A stretch of 13,565 bases of DNA from NCBI GenBank assembly GCA_026770585.1, contig MU646543.1, positions 225,551-239,115 of the forward strand, in the 5' to 3' direction. This DNA is from Baffinella frigidus. Its lineage: Eukaryota > Cryptophyceae > Cryptomonadales > Baffinellaceae. The translations under genes were made by a program, and so were the position numbers. Positions 6,749 through 12,962 of the stretch are shown here, piece after piece; the first letter of the stretch is position 1; every line of letters begins with the position of its first letter. The notes under the pieces were generated by a model. It was not told the origin of the DNA. It saw nothing but the letters and a program-made list of their open reading frames with translations, and did no database searches.

Positions 6749-7110
6749 ACGTCGCGCAGCGCACGCATCTTGGTGACTCCCACCTGCGAGGGATGGGAGA
6801 GATTCAACATTCTGAGGTGTGTTGTCGATGTTACACATTATGGACCCGGGTCCGGCGTACAATGTGATGAAGAGGAGAAGGAGGAGGAGGAGGAGGAGGA
6901 GGAGGAGGAGAAAACGAAGGAGAAGACGAAGGAGAAGAAGCAGAAGGAGGAAACGAAGGAGAAGAAGAAGAAGGAGAAGAAGAAGGAGAAGAAGAAGAAG
7001 GAGGAGAGGAAGAATAATGCTCGGATTCAGGAGGCGCTGGCTACGACGTCGCGCAGCGCACGCATCTTGGTGATGCCCACCTGCGACGGATGGGGGAGAT
7101 TCAACATTCT
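6749..7110. repeat. 65-bp direct duplication flanking the purine tract
   Basis: 6749-6813 and 7046-7110 are 65-bp copies with few differences. They include ACGTCGCGCAGCGCACGCAT and GAGATTCAACATTCT, at a spacing of 297 bp. The sub-motif CCCACCTGCGA, GGATGGG recurs alone at about 7365 and 7509. The purine tract lies between the two copies. Confidence 0.8.
6869..7013 (+). repeat. GGA/GAA purine tract
   Basis: About 145 nt of purine are broken by only four C residues. Uninterrupted purine runs are 6869-6914 and 6955-7013. It is a degenerate GGA/GAA trinucleotide microsatellite, and such mirror-prone polypurine DNA can form triplexes. The Glu/Lys-rich and Arg-rich open frames across it are consequences of the repeat. 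Confidence 0.9.
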
Positions 7111-7543
7111 AGACCCTAATGTTTCAGATGCGTGGAAGGGAACAAACCCGGACCAAAACCAACCCGCCATTTATTCCCTTCCGACCCACCATTTATTCCA
7201 TTCCCACCAACCCACCATTTGTTCCATTCCCATCATTTATTCCCTTCCGGGAAGGCGTTGTAAGACTAGGACCTACACGAACAAGAATGATGATGACGTG
7301 GTAGAGATTAAACCCCACACCCTAAAACCTGAGGAGCTTGGGGGAGATTAAACCCTGAACCCTGCCCACCTGCGAAGGATGGGAGGGATGGGAGAGAGTC
7401 ACTGCAGAGGAGTTGCGGTTGAGGCGGGCTGGTTTCTTCAGGCTATTGTATCACGCACCGTAAGGCTTAAGGGCCCATCTAGGACTTGTATCGCGCTCAT
7501 CTTCGTAATACCCACCTGCGAAGGATGGGAGAGATTGCGTGGT
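7111..7543. other. Non-coding segment with a short CCATTTATTCC tandem array
   Basis: At 7167-7250 four degenerate units (CCATTTATTCCCTTCC, CCATTTATTCCATTCC and similar) are arranged at irregular spacing. The remainder contains isolated CCCTAAA-type words and two copies of the CCCACCTGCGAAGGATGGG motif (about 7364 and 7510). No gene is supported. Confidence 0.5.
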
Positions 7544-8108
7544 AGAGATTACACCCTGCACCCTAAACCCTGAGGTACACGCAAGAGATTGCACCCTGAA
7601 CCCTGCACCCTACACCCTGGGGTACCGTTGCAAGAGAGAGATTAAACCCTGAACCCCTACACCCTACACCCGAATCAGATTAAACACCCTGGACCCTATA
7701 CCCTGAGGTGCATGCAAGAGATTAAATTGAACCCTGAACCCTACACCCTACACCCTACACCCTGCGGTGCTTTGCACGAGAGAGATTAAATCCCGAACTC
7801 CAAACCCTACGGTGCGCGAGCGAGATTGCACCCCAAACCCTACACCCTTCACTCTGAGGTGCGTGCGCAAGAGAGAGATTAAACCCTGAACCCGAAACCC
7901 TGAGGTGCGTGAGAGAGATTAGACCATACAAACCACACTCTACACCCTACACGCTGCGGTGCCGTGCGAGAGAGAGAGACTAAATCCGAACTCCAAACCC
8001 TGAGGCGTGTGCGAAAGATTCAACCCTGAACCCTACACCCTGCACCCTGCGGTGCGTGCGAGAGATTCAACCCTGGACCCTGAACCCTACACCCTGATGT
8101 AGGGTCTT
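7544..8108 (-). repeat. C-rich telomere-like minisatellite, ~40-70 bp composite units
   Basis: CCCTAAA-class heptamers (CCCTGAA, CCCTACA, CCCTGCA, CCCTAAA) alternate with a spacer of the type GAGGTGCGTGCGAGAGAGATT, giving about ten composite units. Spacers occur near 7573, 7622, 7707, 7772, 7811, 7857, 7904, 7957, 8003 and 8051. Runs of identical heptamers occur, such as CCCTACA around 7740-7765. The orientation (C-rich on +) is opposite to the block at 9394-9665. Confidence 0.8.
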
Positions 8109-8168
8109 CTACATCCTGATGTCTAAACCAAATCCCAGCCTCCAAACGCCAAACCCTACAGCCTAAAT

Positions 8169-8652
8169 GGTACCCAGAGCTACTCGGCGGCGAAGGTAAG
8201 GTCAGACTGCTGCACCCTAACCCCTAAACCCCAAACCCGTGAAGCCTAAACCCCTACACCCTAAACAGTACCCGAATCTGTTACCCGAATCTATTACCCG
8301 AAGTTCTTCGGCGGCGAGGGTGAGATCAGACTGCTGCACCCGGACCCCTAAACCCCAAGCCCCATACCCCTGAACCTTAAACCCCTCGCCCTAAAACACT
8401 AAACCCTAAACAGTACCCGGATATGTCACCCGAATCTATTACCCGAAGTTGTTCGGCGGCGAGAGTGAGATCGGCCTGCTGCACCCTGACCCCTAACCCC
8501 CCCATCCCTAAACCCTAAACCCATCGCCCTAAACTCCTGAACCCTCAACAGCACCCGAATCTGTTACCCGAATCTGTTACCCGAATCTATTACCCGAAGT
8601 TGTTCGGCGGCGAGGGTGAGATCCGACTGCTGCACTCTGACCCCGTCGTGGC
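8169..8652. repeat. Tandem array of ~100-145 bp units, 4 copies
   Basis: The four units start near 8169, 8268, 8413 and 8551. Each has a 13-bp sub-repeat ACCCGAATCTGTT in zero to three copies, then TTCGGCGGCGAGGGTGAGAT, CTGCTGCACC, and finally CCCTAAA-type heptamers. The number of 13-bp sub-repeats varies between units, consistent with slippage. The last unit loses its heptamer tail where the 31-bp minisatellite region begins. Confidence 0.85.
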
Positions 8653-8704
8653 AAATAATCAGAAACTCCCGCAGCCCGTCCATGGTCACGTCCGCCCAGT
8701 ACCT

Positions 8705-8982
8705 GAAAACGCATCGGTTCTTATCAGCACCGCCAAAAACTCATCGGTCCCCGTCAGCACCGTCCGAAAACGCATCGTTTCCCGTCAGCACCGCCTGAAA
8801 ACACGTCGGTTCCCGTCATAACCATCCGGAAACGCGTCAGTTCACATCAACACCGCCAGAAAACGCATCACTTCCCACCAGCACCGCCAAAAAACGCACC
8901 ACTTCCCGTCAGCACCGCCAGAAAATGCATCGTTTCACGTCAGCACTACCAGAAAACGCATCGATTCCCGTCAGCACCGCGA
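8705..8982. repeat. 31-bp minisatellite, 9 copies
   Basis: Nine units of 30-32 bp start at 8705, 8736, 8766, 8797, 8829, 8859, 8890, 8921 and 8952. The consensus is GAAAACGCATCGGTTCCCG followed by TCAGCACCGCCA. Units differ by scattered substitutions. There are no spacers, so it is a minisatellite and not a CRISPR array. The same unit occurs three times at 12600-12692. Confidence 0.9.
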
Positions 8983-8983
8983 C

Positions 8984-9286
8984 AGGGAAACCGCGCGTCC
9001 ATCGTCACGTCCAGGCAGTACCTGAAAACGGGTGTGTGTATGAACTGGTCACGTCCGGTTTGTACCGAGAAAGAACGGCACGGCCAGTGGTCACGTCCGC
9101 GCACAGTACCTGATGACAGTTGTATATATAACGGTCTTGTCCGGCTAGTAACTAGAAACGGGCGTGTGTATGAACTGGTCACGTCCGGTTTGTACCGAGA
9201 AATAGCTGCACGTCTACTTGTCACGTCCGCCCAGCACCTGAAAAGGGGTGTGTATATGAACTGGTCAGGTCCGGACCGAGAGAGCG
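8984..9286. repeat. 130-bp tandem repeat, ~2.5 copies
   Basis: The 47-bp stretch at 9026-9072 recurs at 9156-9202 with a single difference and a period of 130 bp. It includes GTGTGTATGAACTGGTCACG and TCCGGTTTGTACCGAGAAA. A shortened third copy is at 9240-9283. GTCACGTCC recurs throughout and also near 8686, where it precedes the 31-bp array. Open frames on both strands are repeat shadows. Confidence 0.8.
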
Positions 9287-9393
9287 GTGCATATAATGCG
9301 TGAGTTATTAGTGAGTGGCACCTGAGGATAGGTGTCGGGCGAGAGGCAAGGGGGAGAGGTCTCTGTTTTATGGTGTAGCTTCTGGGATCTAAG

Positions 9394-9665
9394 TTTTTGG
9401 TTTTGGGGTTGAGGGTTTTGGGGTTTAGGGTTTAGGGTTTAGGGTTTAGGGTTTAGGGTTAAGTGTTGAGGGTCAAGATTTAGGGTTTAGGGTTTGGGGT
9501 TTGGGGTTTGGGGTTTGGGGTTTGGGGTTTGGGGTTTGGGGGTTGGGGGTTGGAGGTTCGGATCTACGGTTTATGGTTTATGGTTTATGGTTTATGGTTT
9601 ATGGTGTATGGTTTATGGTTCATGGTTTATGGTTTATGGTTTATGGTTTAGAGTTTAGGGTGCAG
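9394..9665 (+). repeat. Telomere-like array with phased runs of different heptamer variants
   Basis: Five perfect TTTAGGG units (9424-9458) are followed by seven perfect TTTGGGG units (9493-9541). Then come eleven TTTATGG units (9570-9646), of which nine are exact and two carry one change (TGTATGG, TTCATGG). A TTTAGGG ends the block at 9654-9660. The runs keep the 7-bp phase while the sequence changes, so each variant has been amplified locally. The G-rich strand is +. Confidence 0.95.
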
Positions 9666-9754
9666 AGTTTTGGGGATAGGGGGAACGCACATGCCGAGTG
9701 CGGCGCCGCCAGCTTGCATTGTGTGGATGTGCACCGCCCCGTCCTTGAGTTTCC
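9648..9754 (-). pseudogene. Possible exon fragment of unknown protein
   Basis: On the minus strand, an acceptor-like TTTCCCCGCAG (9765-9755) precedes an in-frame stretch with strongly G/C-ending codons. It reads GKLKDGAVHIHTMQAGGAAL and then GMCVPPIP before running into telomere-like repeats and a stop at 9648. The sense of a natural protein (Gly/Ala-rich, few rare residues) suggests a captured gene fragment. No family was recognised and it is too short to be sure. The adjacent upstream part contains four GTTGAC words and is not convincing coding sequence. It could equally be chance. Confidence 0.25.
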
Positions 9755-9917
9755 CTGCGGGGAAAGTCAACATGTCCTTTAGGAGCACGGTTCGTTTAGG
9801 GCGTTGAACTTTCGAAAGCTGACATGTTGACTTGATAAAGTTGACGTGTGAAAGTTGACACGGTGGCTGGCAACTGCCGGGTAAGTTGATCAACACCTCG
9901 AATTCAGGCGGTTAGAC

Positions 9918-10023
9918 CCCACTCAGCGGACTCCACAGGGGCTTCGTGAATAACCCATACGCAAATAATCCATACATCCTTACGGTAGGCCATCCGTAGG
10001 GACCTAGGGTTGTTCCTACGGAT
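9918..10023 (-). mobile_element. Diverged inverted copy of the 162-bp element family
   Basis: Read in reverse, it contains the family landmarks: a terminus resembling CAGCGGACT, then GAATAACCCATA, a degenerate core TTACGGTAGG, and a final TCCTACGGAT. The part 9944-10023 is closest to the reverse complement of 11763-11842. It is old and incomplete. Confidence 0.5.
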
Positions 10024-10062
10024 TTTTTTAGTTAACCTGGTGGACCAGCCTTGGGAACTCAG

Positions 10063-10160
10063 GACCTAAAGTTTCATAGGACCCCCCCTAGGCCCCTACG
10101 GCCTACCGTAGGCAATACCGTAAGCTTAACTACCCGGTTTTCAGGACGTTAGCCTATGAA
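10063..10160. mobile_element. Half-copy relic of the 166-bp hairpin family
   Basis: 10111-10159 aligns with the right arm of the 166-bp element (AGGCAATACCGTAAGC, TTAACTACC, GTTTTCAGG, ending GCCTATGA) at roughly 80% identity. A core CCTACCGTAGG lies at 10102-10112. The left arm is not found, so it can no longer fold into the full hairpin. Confidence 0.6.
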
Positions 10161-10327
10161 CCTCATCGGCAAAGTTTCTCCTTCCACCCCGGGTCTAGGG
10201 TTTAGGGTTTACTGCACCGAAGCGGGCCCGTCGTACGGCGCATAGACTTTTGGATCACTCATCTCCAGGCTTGAGAGACATTGCAGAGACTCACCGCCGA
10301 CCCGCAGGGAGAGGAGGGGGGGGGGTT
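10161..10327. other. Unassigned segment
   Basis: No gene is supported. It includes a short TTTAGGG patch (10196-10210), the phrase GCACCGAAGCGGG, which resembles the target region of the 166-bp elements, and a G-run before the AT-rich hairpin. Confidence 0.3.
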
Positions 10328-10466
10328 CATATGGAAACATTTTTAAATTATAAACTTGGTTCAGTGAAATTTACTACACCGGAACGATCGTTATTAGTAA
10401 TATTAAAGCAAACGTGTAGTAATTTTGATAGGATCCAAGTCTATAAACCAAAAGCGTTTCCACATG
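10328..10466. repeat. AT-rich imperfect hairpin element, ~52-bp arms
   Basis: The left arm (10328-10379) and right arm (10414-10466) are imperfect inverted copies. Both read CAT(A/G)TGGAAAC at the outside and share an ACTTGG word. They end with ATTTACTACAC on the left, and AAATTACTACAC on the right read inward. The 34-nt centre is AT-rich. The inner motif GTGTAGTAATTTT is shared with the hairpin at 3872-3962, which suggests a related family. Its base composition is unlike the neighbours. Confidence 0.6.
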
Positions 10467-10635
10467 AGATTTCAGGGTTGAGGGTTTAGGAAGAGGAGGG
10501 GGGAGGGGGGAGCACCAAACGTCGGGAGACTGGTCAAGATTGGAGAGATTTGCTTGGGTTCTCTTCCTTCCTTGGCCACCTTGACACCCTGCCGCATTTA
10601 TGTTTTAGGTTCATTGGATTCATACCACACGAATA

Positions 10636-10797
10636 CCCACACAGCGGGCTACGAGGGGATTTTCGGCGCAAATCGGGCCACCTTTCCGTTACCTTATCCG
10701 TAGGAACCCCTTTTGTGCCTACGGGTTGCCTACCGTAGGGTCCTAGGTCTTATCGCTTAGGGGTTATTCAAAATCCCTTCGAAGTCCGCTGTGTGGG
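10636..10797 (+). mobile_element. 162-bp palindromic element, copy 1
   Basis: 28-bp terminal inverted repeats (10636-10663 and 10770-10797) match with 4 differences. The outer part is CCCACACAGCGG and the inner part GGGATTTT. The interior contains TTATCCGTAGGAACCCC, the core CCTACCGTAGG (10729-10739) and GGGTTATTC. It is non-coding, and no target duplication could be resolved. The family also includes 10933-11093, 11852-12008, 12376-12476, 11763-11842 and 9918-10023. Confidence 0.75.
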
Positions 10798-10932
10798 GGG
10801 AGGGGGGGGCACCAAACGTCGGGAGACTGGTCAAGATTGGAGAGATTTCTTTGGGTTCTCTTCCTTCCTTGGCCACCTTGACACCCTGCCGCATTTATGT
10901 TTTAGGTTCATTGGATTCATACCACACGAATA

Positions 10933-11093
10933 CCCACACAGCGGGCTACGAGGGGATTTTCGGCGCAAATCGGGCCACCTTTCCGTTACCTTATCCGTAG
11001 GAACCCCCTATGTCCCTACGGGTTGCCTACCGTAGGGTCCTAGGTCTTATCGCTTAGGGGTTATTCAAAATCCCTTCGAAGTCCGCTGTGTGG
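10933..11093 (+). mobile_element. 162-bp palindromic element, copy 2
   Basis: This copy was created by the 297-bp tandem duplication rather than by separate insertion. It has the same termini as copy 1, with the core at 11026-11036. The last base of the right terminus differs where the duplication ends. Confidence 0.75.
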
Positions 11094-11149
11094 CAGGTTC
11101 ATGGCGGCCGTGTTGGGGGAAATAGAGGTCTCTCTCAACGTGTAGACAC

Positions 11150-11210
11150 TATCCCTTAAGTGACCAGTAGGCTCATACGCCCTACGGTAGGGCCCTAGGA
11201 CCTGCCTAGG
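11150..11210 (+). mobile_element. 61-bp half copy of the 104-bp palindromic element
   Basis: It begins TATCCCTTAAGTG, includes CCTACGGTAGG (11181-11191), and ends at CCTGCCTAGG. It is the same length as the copy at 4340-4400, with 4 differences. The distal hairpin and second terminus of the full element are missing. Confidence 0.75.
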
Positions 11211-11265
11211 GCTTGTGTGGTTTAAATTGATGGGATGAGTACCCAGGAAAATATTAGGTTTTAGT

Positions 11266-11697
11266 CTAAACCCCAAACCCCAAACCCTAAAGCCTAAACC
11301 CTAAGCATTTACTCCTAACAACGCTGTATGCATCGATATGATGCATCATGCGCCTACACGCTGTTCAGCCAACCCGAGGGTATTAGGTTTTAGTTGGGGT
11401 TTAGGGTTTGGGTTCAGGATTGGGTGTAGGCTGTCTATATTAGGTTTTAGTTGGGGTTTAGACGCTGTTCAGCCAACCCTCTATATTAGGTTTTAGTTGG
11501 GGTTTAGACGCTGTTCAGCCAACCCTCGACAGCCTACACCCAATCCTGAACCCAAACCCTAAACCCCAACCAAAACCTAATACCCTCGGGTTGGCTGAAC
11601 AGCGTGTAGGCGCATGATGCATCATATCGATGCATACAGCGTTGTTAGGAGTGAATGCTTAGGGTTTAGGCTTTAGGGTTTAGGGTTTGGGGTTTAG
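11266..11697. repeat. 432-bp near-perfect palindrome with telomere-type ends
   Basis: The left arm (11266-11435) and right arm (11528-11697) are 170-bp inverted copies with only three mismatches. The arms start with CTAAACCCC-type heptamers at their outer ends, followed by a unique part containing ATGCATCGATATGATGCATC and then a second telomere-like patch. The 92-bp centre is exactly two 46-bp direct repeats (11436-11481 and 11482-11527). They carry ATTAGGTTTTAGTTGGGG and ACGCTGTTCAGCCAACCC, both also present in the arms. The 15-bp ATATTAGGTTTTAGT also lies just outside the left arm, at 11251. It is non-coding and could extrude as a large hairpin or cruciform. Confidence 0.95.
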
Positions 11698-11762
11698 GGG
11701 CCACGAAAAAATCACGTTTCGACCGCGACCCTCGACCCATCACCCCACACCTACGTGAGGAT

Positions 11763-11842
11763 ATCCGTAGGACCAGCCTATGTCCCTACGGTATGGCCTA
11801 CCATAGGTTCCTATGGATTTTTCACTTATGGGTTATTCACGA
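11763..11842 (+). mobile_element. Partial copy of the 162-bp element family
   Basis: It contains ATCCGTAGGACCAGCC, then TATGTCCCTACGG, a degenerate core pair (TACGGTATGG, CCTACCATAGG), and GGGTTATTCACGA. It lacks clear termini and lies directly upstream of another relic at 11852. It is the closest relative of the inverted copy at 9918-10023. Confidence 0.55.
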
Positions 11843-11851
11843 GACATGGTG

Positions 11852-12008
11852 CCACACAGAGGGCGACGCGGGGATTTTAGGGCACTCAGTGCCCGAGTTT
11901 CCATCACCTTATCCGTAGGAACCCCCCTACACCCCTTCGGATTGCCTACTGTAGGGTCCTAGGTCTCATCGCGTAGGGGTTATTCAAAATCTCTTCAAAG
12001 TCGCGCTA
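11852..12008 (+). mobile_element. Diverged copy of the 162-bp element family
   Basis: The left terminus CCACACAGAGGGCGACG, GGGGATTTT and the interior CCTTATCCGTAGGAACCCC are preserved. The core has decayed to CCTACTGTAGG. The right terminus AAAATCTCTTCAAAGTCG is degenerate. Confidence 0.7.
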
Positions 12009-12049
12009 AAAACTAAGGGAGGACGAGACGTTGGTTGATCACATATCAC

Positions 12050-12185
12050 GTAACCCTGCACCCTACACCTTGAACCCTAAACCCTACACCCTACGCCCAA
12101 CCCTACACCCTACACCCCACCCCACACCCTACACCCTGCACCCTGCACCCTGCGACCGGCACCCTCCACTCTCCACCCTCTCCCA
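12050..12185 (-). repeat. Telomere-like block, C-rich on +
   Basis: CCCTAAA-class heptamers with local runs of CCCTACA and CCCTGCA are followed by looser CACCCT words. It faces the opposite way to the G-rich blocks at 228-527 and 9394-9665. Confidence 0.8.
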
Positions 12186-12219
12186 CCACCCTAGTTTAAG
12201 GGTTGGGGGTTGGGTTTTG

Positions 12220-12509
12220 GTTACCGGAGCGTCAGGGCGATGGGCGGAGGAGTTCTGTGCGGCTGGGGTTTACGGTTTACGGTTTACGGCGCAGCTTCAC
12301 TTCAGGTGGGTCTATGGAAGGCGTCTAAGGCAGAGGAAGCAACCGCAGCATCAGGGCGTTGGGCGGAGGTGTACGCGCGTAGGAACCCCCCCTATGTCCC
12401 TACAGATTGCCTACCGTAGGGTCCCATCTCTCACCGCTTATGGGTGATTCAAAACCCCTTCGAAGTCCGCTGTGTCGTTACCGGAGCGTCAGGGCGATGG
12501 GCGGAGGAG
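12220..12509. repeat. 33-bp direct repeat and TTTACGG run
   Basis: The 33-bp stretch at 12220-12252 (GTTACCGGAGCGTCAGGGCG and onward) is repeated exactly at 12477-12509. A diverged copy is near 12348-12367. Three perfect TTTACGG heptamers (12269-12289) lie between, a further telomere-variant run. Open frames here are repeat-driven. Confidence 0.75.
12376..12476 (+). mobile_element. 3' part of a 162-bp family element
   Basis: It includes GCGTAGGAACCCC, the core CCTACCGTAGG (12410-12420), GGGTGATTC and the right terminus CCCTTCGAAGTCCGCTGTGT. The left terminus is missing. It abuts one of the 33-bp direct repeats at 12477, and similar GGCGGAGG and GTGTACGCG words lie on both sides. Confidence 0.7.
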
Positions 12510-12520
12510 GTGTACGCGTG

Positions 12521-12758
12521 GAGAAACTCCTGCATGCCCGCCACATTCTCGAGGGAGTTGAGGGAGTTCTGCCGCGATAGTGTGTTCCCCTCCTGGACAG
12601 AAAACGCATCGGTTCGCGTCAGCACCGCCATAACACGCGTCGGTTTGCATAAGCACCGCCAGAAAACACACCTGTTCCCGTCAGCAACGCCAGTAGAGGA
12701 ACTCCTGCATGCCTTTGACGTTCGCTCGCGCGAACTGAGGGAGTTCTGCGGCGACATT
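12521..12758. repeat. ~65-bp duplicated motif flanking the 31-bp minisatellite
   Basis: The motif AACTCCTGCATGCC followed by GAGGGAGTTCTG and CGCGA/GGCGACA occurs at about 12521-12585 and 12696-12758. It brackets the minisatellite at 12600-12692. A third, shorter copy with only the first part is at about 13184-13203. Confidence 0.65.
12600..12692. repeat. 31-bp minisatellite, 3 copies (second locus)
   Basis: Units at 12600, 12631 and 12662 are each exactly 31 bp and match the consensus of the nine-copy array at 8705-8982 (GAAAACGCATCGGTT, then CAGCACCGCCA). Confidence 0.85.
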
Positions 12759-12962
12759 GTGTTGTGTTGTGTTGTGTTTGTTTGTGTTTGTGTTTGTGTT
12801 TTTGTTTTTTGTTTTTGTTTTTTGTTTTTTGTTTTTGTTTTTTGTTTTTCGTTTTTTGTTTGTGTTTTTTGTTTGTGTTTTGTGTTTGTGTTTGTGTTTG
12901 TGTTTGTGTTTGTGTTTGTGTTTGTGTTTTTGTTTGTTTTTGTTTTGTTTTTGTTTGTGTTT
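12757..12962 (+). repeat. G/T-only microsatellite
   Basis: 206 nt consist only of G and T apart from a single C at 12850, with no A at all. It begins as TTGTG pentamers, shifts to TTTGTG hexamers, then T-rich and back to TTTGTG. The Phe/Val/Cys-rich and Thr/Gln/Lys-rich open frames on the two strands are translations of this repeat. Confidence 0.95.

Larger units (their letters stand above)
10513..11094. repeat. 297-bp tandem duplication
   Basis: Copy 1 (10513-10809) and copy 2 (10810-11094) are nearly identical. I see a 2-bp change near 10552/10849 and a few changes near 10710-10718/11007-11015. G-runs precede each copy. Each contains a 162-bp palindromic element. The plus-strand open frames in the copies (about 10550-10738 and 10793-11035) are almost the same but run into the palindromic element. 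Since the whole DNA is duplicated, they give no evidence of selection. Confidence 0.9.

Noticed and set aside
6770-7351. 193-codon open frame, Glu/Lys-rich
   Set aside because: Its centre is the translation of the purine microsatellite and its ends are duplicated non-coding sequence. The same DNA in another frame gives an equally long Arg-rich frame.
8705-8982. Regular ~31-bp repeats resembling a CRISPR array
   Set aside because: There are no unique spacers. The units are directly adjacent and vary throughout, and the context is eukaryotic. It is a minisatellite.
10550-11035. Repeated plus-strand frame encoding a segment starting LGFSSFLGHLD
   Set aside because: Both copies are part of the 297-bp duplication and run into the palindromic element. 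Near identity of the DNA gives no evidence for protein selection.
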